Counted from the stretch's first letter, positions 53,790 through 64,000 are shown. The stretch is DNA of 64,000 nt from Sambucus nigra (GCA_949130495.1 OX422223.1:74336751-74400750), one strand, 5' to 3'. The notes: generated by a model from the letters alone, not told the origin. Numbers and translations: made by a program.

Positions 53790-56537
53790 TTTTCCACAAT
53801 ACAAAGAGTGGATGGGAGAGACTAATTGAATAACAAATAATTATGCAAAGGGCATTCAATAATTTGTTAAATATGCTTATAAAAATCTTGACAAGATTTC
53901 GTATCCGTACACCCGTTGTATGAACAAAAAATACAAGTCATTAGAAGACGTTTATTTGCATTTAATAAAGTGGGGAATTTGTCAAGACTGTAAAGTATAG
54001 ACATACCATGGTGAAAAAATATACCTTATGTTCCGAATGAATTGTCATTTCCCGACCGCCTGACCGAGCCCCAATGAGTGGAAGTGGTACATGATTCACC
54101 AACAGATCATCCATTGACCGACTTAACTGATGATGCTTATAGAATCCACAACCATCAAAACCACCAACCTATGGATACGGATAATGTGCATTATGACCAA
54201 GTAAATGAACAATTTGATTCTGAACTACCAAGAGATCGGGAATACATATGGTTTAAGGACAATGAGGCTAGACCGTTGTATAAATATTGTGATGAAGATC
54301 ACTCAGTACTATATGCAATGATTGGTTTGCATAATTTAAAGAGTCAATTTGGTTTGTCTGGCAACACCGTAACCGGAATTCTTAAGTGGGTTAAAGAAAT
54401 TCTCCCAAAATGGAACACGTTACAAAAAAATTATCCTACCATAAAGAAACGCTTAAAGGGTTTGGGTTTGAAATACAAATCTATTAATGCATGCAAGTGT
54501 GATTGCATATTGTACTACAACGAGCACGAAGAGAAGGATGAGTGTCTTGTATGCAGTGAGCCTAGATATGTGGTTTGTGAGAATGGAAAGGACAAAGATG
54601 TAAAATATCGCAAGTCCCATAAGGTTTTAAAGTATTTTCTAAGTGGGCCACGATTAAGATGATTTTTCACTGTACCATAGATAGCGGAGGCCATGACATG
54701 GCATGCTCGATGCGAGGTGGGTGAGAATATATTGTAATATCCGGTTGATTCACTCATCTGGAAAATTTCAAATGTACGACACCATGAATTTGCAAAGGAA
54801 CCGCGCAACGTTCGTCTTGTAATCTCAACTGATGGGTTTAAACCTTTCAATAATTTAAGTACTAATCGAAGTTATTAGTTAGTTCTCATGGTGACTTTAA
54901 GTCTCCCTTCGACACTGTGCATGAGAAAGGAGTTCACACTGTTATCTTTGTTGATACCCGGGCCTAAGGATAACAGTGATGATATTGATATATTATTAGC
55001 CCCAATAATCGAAGAGCTTAAAGAATTATGGGATAAAGGTGTGACGATGTTTGACTCTCATAAAGAAATGGTGATGTAGGTGATTCACGACCTTACTTCT
55101 TATGGGACCTTGTTCGATTGTAATGTTCATAGTTATTATGGATGTCCCATATGTGGGGAGAAACTGAAGCTAGTTGGATATATCATAGTGGAAGCATGAG
55201 TTATACGGTTCATCGTATATTTCTGTTGACCAGTCACTCTTTCAAGAACGATAATCTAACTTTTTGCCTGTCGATCACAAGCGCAGGACGCCACCTTCTC
55301 GGCTTTTTGATCAGCAGACCGAGGAGAAGGAGAGAGCTATGACTCATAGGAATAGGTCCATAGGTTAACACCCTCAATTTGTAAACCTGAAGCGTAAAGT
55401 TAGGGAGGATCTGAACGACCCTAGTAAAACGAAGCCATGGTCTAGATGATTAATATTTTTTGACGTGTCTTATTAGAAAGATCATCGTGTAAGTCATGTA
55501 ATTGATGTGACTCGTATAAAGATTAATATTGCAGAACATCTGATAGGAACATGTCTGGGTGGATCTCATTCAAAAGATGGAGAGCGTGCCCACCGCGATG
55601 TACAGGATATGGAAATAAAAAAGAAACCGTGGTTAAAAATGATCCTATAATACGAAGAATTTATATCCCCTGACTTCTTTCACTTTGACTACTAGTGAGA
55701 AGAAGATCCTCTTAGACACATTTTTCAACTTGAAGACTCCAACTGGTTATTCTGGTAATTTACATAGGATAGTAAGCTACCAAGAGAATGACTTGAAATA
55801 GTGCAAGTCTCACGACCGACACGTAATCATCTAATTAATCACTCTACTATTTCGGCAATGATTTTCTAAACACAAAGATCTACGTCGAGCAATTATGAAA
55901 ATTAGTTTGTGTTTTACCCTACTTTGTGCAAAAGTGGTAAACATAAGGCACATTGAAGCTACGAAATCAACTTTAGCCGAGGCAATTTTTGTATTAGAGA
56001 AACACTTTCCTCCATCGTTCTTTGATATCAACATCCAAATGTTTGTGCCTTTATGCAATGAAGCTTTATTATTTGGTCCCATTGAGTATCACTAGATGTA
56101 TCCTTTTGAGCGCTTGATGAAAACCTTTAAGGATTACGTAAAGAATAAACGGTATATTTGAGGGTCAATTGCTGAAGAATATGTAATTGTAGAATCATCG
56201 ATATACGCTAGGGAACATATGCTAGAACAAGATATGTGGAGGTTCAATCCTCATGGAGAACGAGTGATTAAGAAACCTGACGAGTTTAAGGAAGAATTGC
56301 CTTTTGGGAACCCTAAAGAAGTAAAACTCGCTAATCTACAATATGATCAAGCAACTCGTTATGTCTTCAAATTGCAAGATAAATTCGAAGACTAGAGAAA
56401 GTGAGTAAATTGAATTATTCTTCTTTTGTTATATTTATTTTATATTTTATGATCTAAACTCTACAATTTACCCGTAGGAATTACGAGAACGAAATTGCCC
56501 AAAATCAAAAGAAAAATTGCACGACAACTGATTTTAG

Positions 56538-56545
56538 GGCATGGG
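56538..56545. repeat. Target-site duplication GGCATGGG, left copy (hAT-2)
   Basis: A perfect 8-bp match to 57188-57195. Confidence 0.92.
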
Positions 56546-57187
56546 TAGGGGTGGAAGCGGTACGGGTTTTTACCGTACCGTACCGTTTTGGTCCGAAAAA
56601 AAATGGTTTTGGTTTCATATATTAAAATACCATAAACCAGTCTTACCGAAACCGAAATTACCGCAAAAAAGTTGGTTGGTTTTGGTTTTAATATTTAAAA
56701 AACCGATTTACCGAAATTACCGTACCGAATTTATTGAAACCAAAAAAAATCGTACCGAAATTACCATACCGTACCGAATTTACCGAAATCGTAAAAAATC
56801 GTACCTAAATTACCGTACCGTACCAAATTTACCAAATTACCGTACCGAATTTACCAAAACCAGAAAAAAGTTGGTTTTGGTTTTGGTTTTAATATTTAAA
56901 AAAGTTGGTTGGTTTTATTTTTGGTTTTTTGGGACTTTTAGTGTTGTTTACCGAAACCAGAAACCAGAATTTACCGAAACCAGAAAAAACCAGAAAAAAC
57001 CAGAATTTACCGAAACCAGAAAAAAACCGAAATTACCGAAAAAACCGAAATACCAGCCGGTTTGGTTTTGGTATTGATTTTGGTGTACCGGGTGGTAAAC
57101 TGGTACGGTTTGGTTTTACCATCTAGAGTTTGGTTTTGGTATTGGTATCTACGATTTACCGACCGAACCGTACCGCTTACACCCCTA
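56546..57187. mobile_element. hAT-2: non-autonomous hAT-like short element in CACTA-2
   Basis: The ends TAGGGGTGGAAGCGGTACGG and CCGTACCGCTTACACCCCTA are inverted repeats with one mismatch in 20. The duplication is GGCATGGG. The interior is built from ACCGTACCGAATTTACCGAA words in the left and central part and TTTGGTTTTGGT runs. A 178-codon plus-strand frame here is a by-product of these repeats. Confidence 0.94.
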
Positions 57188-57195
57188 GGCATGGG
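57188..57195. repeat. Target-site duplication GGCATGGG, right copy (hAT-2)
   Basis: It is identical to 56538-56545. Confidence 0.92.
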
Positions 57196-58135
57196 TATCA
57201 AAAGAGATAATTCACCTCTTATGTGTGCAGTTATTTATTCATGTATGGTAAAAATATGTCATAATAAAAATTCATTAATAACTAGAGTTTCTAAAAAGAG
57301 GTGATGTCTTTTCAAGGCTTGCACGCCTAGCAAAAGGTCCTAGTTTTCATGCGAAAGAGTTTAAGAAATTCCGCGCCCACGATTTTGATTTCATTTCATA
57401 TCCATATGAGGAAAAGCTCCTGATGAAAAATAGTGGAATTTAATATCTGCCTTGACTTCCATATCACAACAAAAGAAATAGAAATCCAAAAGACATGGTT
57501 ATAACCTATTATGGGATAATCCAACAAATCCTATAACTCGATTAATTAGATTTTATAGAAACTATATTCTATTATGATTGGATGAAGGTGGAGGATACTA
57601 CGAATGCTTAAAAAGTTGATCCTGAATTCAAACTTATTATGGTAGATTTATCAAAGCTGAAAAATAAAGATCGCATAGTCAACGAGACTTTTATTTATGC
57701 CTTTTAGAATGTAAAGAAATTATTCTACTTGAAGTGCATAAACGATGGCAATTAGTCTATTATTATGCATGCACCAAAGGGTATGGCTACTTAAGTAGAC
57801 GCGTTAAAGGCTCCAAAAGAGCTCCAGTCAGCTCTTGAGAACCCTAACTTAAAGGATCTTTTAGTTTATTGAGAGGAAAACTGAGTATCAAAACATTATT
57901 TAATCATTGTCAATTCTATTTGTATACTATTATGATATTGACACTATATGATCGCTTTACTTCGATGTATGGATGTTTAGTTTGATATATGCATGTTTAG
58001 TTGAATTTACGAATGTTTAATATGATTTATGTATGTTCGGTTATGACATTTCAAAACTTTGCTTATGTAATGCATTTTAAAAAATTTACCCCATTCATTT
58101 GCAGAAGTAGATTCTGAACACTTTATGCTTAAGCA

Positions 58136-58272
58136 GTATCGAAAGTTAAATTACATGACTCCAAATCAATATTTTTACATACTAATGATGGAGAGTACCT
58201 AATATTATTGAAGGGATAATTTTAGTGCCTCCATATATTGATTTGGAGTCATTAAGTTAACTTTTGATAATA
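58136..58272. repeat. Inverted repeat (hairpin), ~137 bp
   Basis: The left arm near 58139-58172 (GACTCCAAATCAATATT) pairs with the right arm near 58233-58272 (ATATTGATTTGGAGTC), with few mismatches and a ~60-nt centre. No terminal motif or target duplication is identified. Confidence 0.75.
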
Positions 58273-58350
58273 TGTTATGTTCAATCGAATGCTAGGGGGC
58301 ACGAGCACCTTTAACGAGACGCTCGATTTGAGAATAGAGTCTCCTGAGTT

Positions 58351-58833
58351 TGTGATTGGACCAAATTGACCCTCTCAATTTCCAGATGTTCCTGTACATA
58401 TACATTTATTGATATGTTTCATTGATATAATCTTCATAAAATGAAGGTCAATTGACGTCTCACATGGGACAAAATTCAAGATTACTGATTTTCTCAAAAT
58501 TTGAAAATTCTAAATTGGTGATGAGGTTGTTCTGTTATGAAAATTATACTTGATCAAACTCAAGGATATCATTGGATATGCAATTTTAATTTTCAAAAAT
58601 TTCCTATCCACTGATCTCCTTGAGTTTGATCAAGGATTATTTTCAGAACGGAACAACCTCATCACTAACTTAGAGTTTCCAAATTTTGAGAAAATCAGTA
58701 ATGTTGATTTTTGTCCCGTATGAGACGTTAATTTACCTTCATTTTATGAATATTGTATCAAAGAAACTAATCAACAAATGTACATGTACAAGAGTACGTT
58801 GGGGGCTCCAGGATCAATTTGTTCAAATAACAC
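58351..58833. repeat. Long fold-back inverted repeat, ~480 bp, almost no loop
   Basis: The left arm from 58351 (TGTGATTGGACCAAATTGAC) pairs with the right arm ending near 58833. Matching blocks include TTCATAAAATGAAGG against CCTTCATTTTATGAA and CTTGATCAAACTCAAGG against CCTTGAGTTTGATCAAGG. The last pairing (GGATA with TATCC) is near 58576/58606, leaving about 30 nt, so the two arms span nearly the whole element. There is no coding capacity. Confidence 0.85.
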
Positions 58834-58942
58834 ATTCAGAAGACTGTATTTGATGGCCTTCTTGGATCGTAGGAACCAGGTATTCTTTACTTTAACTAAC
58901 ATTTTTATATAATTGATATGAATTATCTTTTAAATCTTTTAG

Positions 58943-59085
58943 ATGTTATAAGGAGTATGGGATAATTATTCGTTATTGGTTTGTTATTGGATAGTATGTT
59001 AGAAGGAGTACGGGATAATTCGAAGGAGTACATGATAATTATTGGTTTGGTTATTGGATAATATGTAGAATAATTATTGGTTGTC
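58943..59085. repeat. Short repeated phrase, AAGGAGTACGGGATAATTAT type
   Basis: Three variants occur within 140 bp, interleaved with GGTTTGGTTATTGGATA repeats. A related phrase sits near 53308 within CACTA-2. Confidence 0.6.
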
Positions 59086-59089
59086 ATAG

Positions 59090-60255
59090 CACTTAGGCTT
59101 GAAAATGTGTCGTGAGGGGGAGAATGCCACCAACCCCCACCCCCCAAACGGCACCGCGATCAGCACGAACAACTCATGAACGTCCAACGTAAAACTTAGC
59201 AACTGGTTGCACAGTCGTAGGACTCCGAATTTGAGAACAAGACTCAAATTTCAAAATAAGCACACTTAGTCTTGAAAATTTATCGCGAGGGGAGGAAACC
59301 ACCAACCCCCCCCCCCCCCCCCTAACGGCACCGAGCAGCTCGTGTGCGTTTAACGTAACATGTAGCAACCGACCGCACAGTCGTGAGACACCCAGTTTGA
59401 GAATATGACCCAAATTTGAGAGTAGGAACACTTAGGTTTGAAAATGTGCCGTGAGGGGAAGGATTCCACCAACCCCCAAACAGTATCATGGGCGGTACAA
59501 ACACCTCGTCCGCATCCAACATAACACGTTGTAACTGGTCGCGCAATCACGTGACTCCCGATTTGAGAATGGAACCTAAATTTCAAAATAGGCGCACTTA
59601 AGCTTGAAAACATATCGCGAGGGGATGAAAACCACTAACCACACCCCCAAACCAAACGGCACCTCAGGTGGCACAAACAGCTCATGCGCATCCAAGGTAA
59701 CACGTACTAATCGGTCGCACAGTCGTGAGATGCCTAGTTTGAGAATCGAACCCCAATTTGAGAGTAGGAACAATTGGGCTTGAAAACCCGCCACGAGGGT
59801 GGACGCCACCAACCCCCTCCTCCCCAAACAGCACCACGGGTGGCACGAATACCTTATCTGCATCCAACACAACACGTAGCAACCGACTGCATAGTCACAA
59901 AACTCCCAATTTGAGAATAGGATTAGATTCGAGAGTAGGAACACTTGGGCTCGAAAATAAGCCGCGAAGGGGCAGACGCCACTAAACCCCCCCCCCCCCC
60001 AAACTACATCGTGGGCGGCACGAACAGCTCGTGCACGTCCAACGTAACACATAGGAACCGATCGCATAGTTACGAGACTCTTGATTTGAGAATAGGACCC
60101 GAATTTAAAAATAGGCACGCTTAGGCTTGAAAACGTGCGAGAGGGGGCAAAAAACACTAACAAGGCGACATGAATACCTCGTGCGTGCCCAATGTAACAT
60201 AAAGTAATCGATCGCACAATCGTGAGAAGCCGAGTTTGATAATAGGACCCAAATA
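59090..60255. repeat. Tandem array of ~6.8 units, 166-176 bp each
   Basis: The phrase CACTTAGGCTTGAAAA and variants starts units at 59090, 59263, 59429, 59595, 59771, 59942 and 60118. Spacings are 173, 166, 166, 176, 171 and 176 bp. Each unit contains GCGAGGGG, a C-rich run (up to about 15 C), AACGGCACC, CGTCCAACGTAACACGTAGC and GTCGTGAGACTCCxAATTTG. Minus-strand frames up to 236 codons arise from the array and are not considered genes. Confidence 0.93.
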
Positions 60256-61373
60256 GCCCCTTTTTTTGCCAGTTAAATATGGTCACGACTGAGAACGCAT
60301 CCCTATGGTTCGAATAAACACAAGTCCAATATTTTTATATTTTTCAAATTTAAAAAATTGGACCTTTAAACCATATTAGCCCAATTAAAACTTAGCACCG
60401 ATTTTAAATCTTTCTTATGGAAAACTAATTTACCAAATTTTATCTTTTTTCCCTAAGGCCTTCATATAAGGTGATAGTAGATAAAATAAATAAAGCAATC
60501 CACAAGACGCCAATGTACGAGGAAAACCACAAAGAAAAGAACCTCGGACGGTCCAGCCAATAGATAACTATGATATGATTTTACAAAGCATAGGCAGTAT
60601 ACTTACACAATGACTCGATCCCCCACAAGCCTTAATGCTCTTTTATCTACAACCACTCCACCACAGTGCAATGCATGAATCCACCCATGCAAGATGCTAC
60701 AACACACGAGTTCATGTGCGCCTCGGTATCCACCAATCAGGCTCAATGATCCTCAGACATCGCAATCAGTACGTACGGAATCCATCGAACGAAATAAGTT
60801 CTCTCAAGATTAAAGAATCAAACTTTGGTGACCAAACAAGATCTCAAAGTATATGTATTATGAATCTTGGATCTTGAAAGGTAAAGGGGGAAACTAGGGC
60901 TTGGAACCTTTGTAAGCAAGTGCAGAAATGTTTTTCGCCAAAAGTTATTTAAATTTCTGAGTCTACAACACCTTAAATAGAAAAATATGAATTTCAAGGC
61001 AGCGAATAACGAAAACCAAGCTCGTTCGAATGAGAATCACATCTCGTTTGAACGAAACACCAACTTCGTTCGAACGAGATTGCGTTCTCCTTTGAACAAG
61101 CTTCTAATGAATTCCAATAATGTGGCATAGTTTGATGTTCGTTTGAACCCTACATCGAATGAAAAGCCAAATTCGTTTGAACGAGTTATAACTTCGTTCG
61201 AACGAAACTATATTTTTGTTCGAACGAGTTTATATCTCGTTTGAACTCATAAACAAATTTTCTTAAAATGTAAAATTAAGATCCAAAACATTTTTTAAGT
61301 AAAAAATAAATACCCTTAAAATATTTCCAAGAACTCATAATTAATACGCATTCATACTCGTGAGATTCTTGGT
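60256..61373. other. Possible LTR-like sequence with a cluster of TCGTTCGAACGA palindromes
   Basis: GTACGAGGAAAACC and GGACGGTCCAGCC near 60515-60560 resemble phrases of plant Copia LTRs. No second copy is present. From 61020 to 61250, nine variants of TCGTTCGAACGA occur. No gene is recognised. Confidence 0.4.
61020..61250. repeat. Cluster of TCGTTCGAACGA palindromes
   Basis: Near-palindromes lie at about 61021, 61043, 61065, 61083, 61136, 61172, 61193, 61217 and 61236. The best read CTTCGTTCGAACGAG and CTTCGTTCGAACGAAAC. Spacing is irregular (about 20-50 bp) and the spacers are unrelated. Confidence 0.85.
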
Positions 61374-61811
61374 GTGGGGGCTTATTTAATTCATCCTAAT
61401 GCTTCAGCTGACTAGCCAAGTTCGCAGGACGGACTGCCTGGCCCAACTAAAAATAATTATTTTATACTCGTGTGTTTGACATGTGCTTAAATGCATAGAG
61501 ATAGACTCAAATCGATTACCCATAATCTCGGAGGAGATATTCAGGGACACCTACGAGTTACCTACAAGCTAGTTGAGTTACTTATACAATTCAATCATTT
61601 ATTTCTGCAACTATAAAATGTAAACCTTGACCCGGGGCACAAAGATGTAACTTCGATTATTTGAGAGACAATAATAAGAATATAGTAACATCTCCTTGGA
61701 CGTAGGTAAGTTTTCAAACCACATATCTCTGGTGCTATGCGTGTGATTATTTATTCTTTCATCTCGATATTGCTTTCTAGATTTCTTATTGTGATAATAT
61801 TTTCACTCATA
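61374..61811 (+). repeat. Candidate 5' LTR of element E
   Basis: It starts near TGTGGGGGCTT and ends just before the primer site, about 440 bp, a usual length for compact Tat LTRs. TATAAAATG near 61612 is a candidate TATA box. There is no second copy to confirm the borders. Confidence 0.6.
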
Positions 61812-61813
61812 AT

Positions 61814-61831
61814 TGGCGCCTTCTGTGGGGA
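61814..61831 (+). promoter_or_regulatory. Primer-binding site of element E
   Basis: TGGCGCCTTCTGTGGGGA closely matches the TGGCGCCGTCTGTGGGGA site of Tat/Athila elements. Confidence 0.85.
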
Positions 61832-61872
61832 GAAATTTTTTTCCTACGAAAGAAGTTATCAAAAGAAATCCA

Positions 61873-63372
61873 ATGATGTCTCACCACAGTAGTAATCTTC
61901 CTCAAGTTGGTGACATGCAGGATAATTCATCCTTGCCCAGGGTCATGTCGGAGATTCACCAACTGCTAAATACTAGGTGTAGCTAAGATAAGAAACCTTC
62001 TGAAGGAAGTCAGGGACCACCTAGGTCTACTCAGACCTCCAGGCTGGTCAACTCTTACGAAGTTAAGCTTCAAGAGCAGGAGGAGACAACACGCCTCCAG
62101 ATGGAAGAAAATGCCCGCTTGCAAAGTTGACTTGAAAGGATGGAGGGAGATCTCTATAGAGATAAAAGGAAACATCATGATAGGTCTCCTAGTCCTCAGG
62201 CGAGCAACACTCACAGCTGAGGGAGGAGCTCCGGGTAAGACCAGCATCGATCCAAGCGCACCAAGTTGGAGCGTGATCGATCAGAGCGTGGTCGATCAGA
62301 TACGTTCCACAGAATTAATGACTGTCAAGATGAGGACATTAGAATTTTAGTTCGTAGAGAGATGGACCAACATCCAGCCCATCGAGGGTTCATGTCTACT
62401 AAGGAGCTAGCCAGAAGAGCTCTCAACACCCAGATAAAATCCCCTTTCTCAAGGGTAATCGAAGAAGAATAACCCCCAATGAAGATCGTCATTCTCGAAT
62501 TCAAAATCTATGACGAGAAGACGGACTGCATCGACCATATTCGACAGTACAGGCAAGGGATGACTCTTTGGAGCCACAATCATGCCTTAATGTGTCAAAT
62601 CTTCCCTTCTGTCCTACATGACGTAACACAGAAGTGGTTTGAGAAGCTACCCCATATGTCGATCAAGAGCTTTAAATCCCTAGCAAAGGCTTTCACTGCT
62701 CACTTCATAACCAATTTTTCCCATGACAAGAGGATGGATTCATTGCTCACGATGAAGACAAATCCATAAGAGAGCCTTTGTGATTATGCCAATAGGTATT
62801 GGAAGGTCTTCAATAAAGTGCAGGTATGCTAGAAGTAGTTTACTATTACGCCCTTTAAGATTGGTCTGCCGACCACTTCTTTGCTATACCAGTCCCTAAC
62901 AAAGAAAGAGTCTAACACCATTGACGGCCTCATAGTGAGAATTAAAAAATACACCAAGGTTGAGGACGTGGTTCACTCTACACCAGAGCACAATGATAGA
63001 GAAAAAGTAAGTAAAGGAGGAGACAAAAGTGACATTCCAAAGAAAAGGAATAAGAACAGGGGAAAGAACGGCTCCAAAAATGGGAGTAAGGCCAATCCTT
63101 CAAAGGCATTCCATACTATTAACATGGTCTTCAAAGAACCAATCTATAAGATCTTGAGCAAGATTAAGGATCAGTCATTTGTCAAGTGGCCCACGAAGAT
63201 GGTTAGTGACTCAACAAATAGGAATAATGAGATCAGATGCGCATTCCACAAAGAGGGCATCCACATAACAGAATTACAAAGCACTAAAGTCGTATTTGGA
63301 AGAGCTGGTCCAAAATGGACATCTCAACAAATAGATAAAGAAGAAATCCAACAAGGTCGCAGCCAATGGTGA
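61873..63372 (+). pseudogene. gag: Element E gag (interrupted by stops only)
   Basis: The ATG pair at 61873/61876 opens MMSHHSSNLPQVGDMQDNSS. The same frame runs 500 codons without an indel: a Gln/Glu-rich coiled-coil part (KLQEQEETTRLQMEENARLQ), an Arg-rich linker (ERDRSERGRSD), then the gag core. The core reads FKIYDEKTDCIDHIRQYRQG, LMCQIFPSVLHDVTQKWFEK, SFKSLAKAFTAHFITNFSHD and SLCDYANRYWKVFNKV. A basic C-terminus follows (KKRNKNRGKNGSKNGSK). About nine stops interrupt it (for example 61984, 62128, 62218, 62236, 62470, 62767, 62830, 62836, 63370). Confidence 0.9.
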
Positions 63373-64000
63373 TAAAAAATTAGGCAATGTTCTAGATGAT
63401 GACATTGTACAGGAGTTTGCCGTGATCCATGAAGCGTTCGACCGGAAGTAGATCCAAGGGAACAATGTTCAGATGGAATTAAACAAGTTCACCGCTATCA
63501 TAGAGGCATTCTAAATTGACCCCACAAAAATCCAAAATGGTAAATGCCAATGACCAGAGGATGTCAACTACGCCAAGCACACCATCTTCACAGAGGAATA
63601 TCTAATCCGAGTAAGGACTCCCCACTATGATGCACTCATGATTACTCTTAGAAATGCGAACTGGGATGTTGACAAGTTATTATAGACTAAGGAAGCTCAT
63701 CAGAGGTGATGTGTCTAAAGTTCTTCCACAAGTTGAAGCACAATCTAACAAACCTCAAAAAGGCCATGGTTCCATTGATCAGTTTCCCAGAGAAAATTAT
63801 AATGCCATTGGGAAAGATAGTCTTGTTGTTTAGTACAAGTAATATCTCAAAGTTGATTGAATTCTTGGTGGTGGGCATAGAGTCTCCATATCATTCCATT
63901 CTAGGCAGGGGCTGGTTATATGCCATGAAAGGTGTACCATTTACCAACTACCATAAGCTCAAGTGTATCACCAATCGGGGCGTGGTCGAGATTCATGGCA
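63373..64000 (+). pseudogene. Element E protease region (broken, runs off window)
   Basis: In the +1 frame, IFTEEYLIRVRTPHYDALMI and RNANWDVDKLL are the usual approach to Tat proteases. Near 63680 the frame returns to that of gag. The active site reads I-D-stop-GSSSEVM (63685 on), where the stop TAA replaces the serine or threonine of the D-S/T-G motif. MPLGKIVLLFSTSN, LIEFLVVGIESPYHSILGRG and AMKGVPFTNYHKLK follow, all standard protease-fold segments of the Tat clade. Confidence 0.85.

Larger units (their letters stand above)
53790..57870 (+). pseudogene. CACTA-2 TNP2-like transposase with DUF4218 and DUF4216 regions (broken, split by hAT-2)
   Basis: The N-terminal YKEWMGETN and YAYKNLDKISYPYTRCMNKK are a transposase-associated domain. 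54078-54659 is open (YAMIGLHNLKSQFGLSGNTV, LPKWNTLQKNYPTIKKRLKG). The TNP2 core continues with RNVRLVISTDGFKPF and LLSLLIPGPKDNSDDIDILL. 55800-56390 has the DUF4218 block (KHFPPSFFDINIQMFVPLCN, YPFERLMKTFKDYVKNKRYI, GSIAEEYVIVESSIYAREHM). An intron is likely at 56401-56477. After hAT-2 a DUF4216-like block follows (57490-57790: VITYYGIIQQIL, VDLSKLKNKDRIVNETFIYA, KKLFYLKCINDGN). Stops and frameshifts are frequent. Confidence 0.9.
52055..59085 (+). mobile_element. CACTA-2: second En/Spm-type transposon, right end not found
   Basis: It begins CACTACACCAAATTCTGCGA at 52055. Dense GGTCACGG / GTCGTGACC subterminal repeats follow to about 52495, and a TNP2-like transposase spans 53790-57870. I find no matching GGTGTAGTG terminus downstream, so the end coordinate is a guess based on a shared phrase: AAGGAGTACGGAATAATTAT near 53313 recurs in variants at 58943-59070. 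It carries hAT-2 at 56546. Its subterminal motif differs from that of CACTA-1, so it is a separate family. Confidence 0.75.
61374..64000 (+). mobile_element. Element E: Tat-clade Ty3/Gypsy retrotransposon, cut by the right window edge
   Basis: A short LTR candidate is followed by a nearly perfect TGGCGCC-type primer site, a gag frame open apart from nonsense codons, and a protease region at the window end. The gag and protease motifs are those of Tat-type elements. It is better preserved than element D. The RT, integrase and 3' LTR would lie beyond the window. Confidence 0.88.

Noticed and set aside
56541..57077. A 178-residue plus-strand frame rich in TETRKK and PNLPNYR-like words
   Set aside because: It lies inside the non-coding hAT-2 element and is produced by its ACCGAA/TTTACC word repeats.
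59576..60286. A 236-residue minus-strand frame, the longest in this part of the window
   Set aside because: It is read through the ~170-bp tandem array and consists of the repeated unit; no recognised domain.

Overview
This 64 kb window looks like transposon-dense intergenic DNA from a flowering plant, probably a eudicot. I recognise no host protein-coding gene, tRNA or rRNA. Nearly everything that can be identified belongs to about ten mobile elements, several inserted inside one another and most broken by stop codons, frameshifts or deletions. The plant assignment rests on the families present: SIRE/Maximus-type Copia, Tekay/Del chromovirus, Tat-clade Gypsy, L1-type LINE with a zf-RVT tail, CACTA elements with TNP2-type transposases, and short hAT-like elements.

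Layout: (A) 1-7725, a plus-strand SIRE-like Copia element, cut by the left window edge, with a ~1.97 kb LTR. (B) 8891-34153, a minus-strand Tat-clade Gypsy element flanked by the 5-bp target duplication GGTAT. Its left LTR is split at 9973/20615 by (C) 9974-20614, a structurally complete Tekay/Del element with 2.95 kb LTRs and its own CACAC duplication. Element B has gag, protease, RT, RNase H, a second archaeal-type RNase H and integrase on the minus strand. Between integrase and 3' LTR it also has an opposite-strand ORF remnant resembling the plant mobile domain and a 48-bp tandem array. (D) ~34.9-40.17 kb, a degenerate plus-strand Tat element without a visible 3' LTR. (F) ~40.18-50.07 kb, a minus-strand LINE without its 3' end, split by CACTA-1 (42156-48236, duplication ACA) and an hAT-like short element (48694-49309, duplication CTAGAAGG). 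(G) from 52055, a second CACTA whose right end I cannot find, carrying another hAT-like short element (56546-57187, duplication GGCATGGG). (H) two inverted repeats near 58.1-58.8 kb and a ~170-bp tandem array at 59.09-60.26 kb. (E) from ~61.37 kb, another plus-strand Tat element running off the right edge.

The relationships are of insertion order, not of pathway. C is younger than B; CACTA-1 and hAT-1 are younger than the LINE; hAT-2 is younger than CACTA-2. Joining 8885 to 34159 gives the pre-B site apart from the duplicated GGTAT. The most unusual signals are the repeat architectures: palindrome clusters inside LTRs, a minisatellite with 15-bp step changes, nucleosome-length periodicities in two unrelated places, a ~480-bp near-complete hairpin, and the sense/antisense organisation at the 3' end of B. 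All coordinates and identities were read by eye; no alignment or database search was run.
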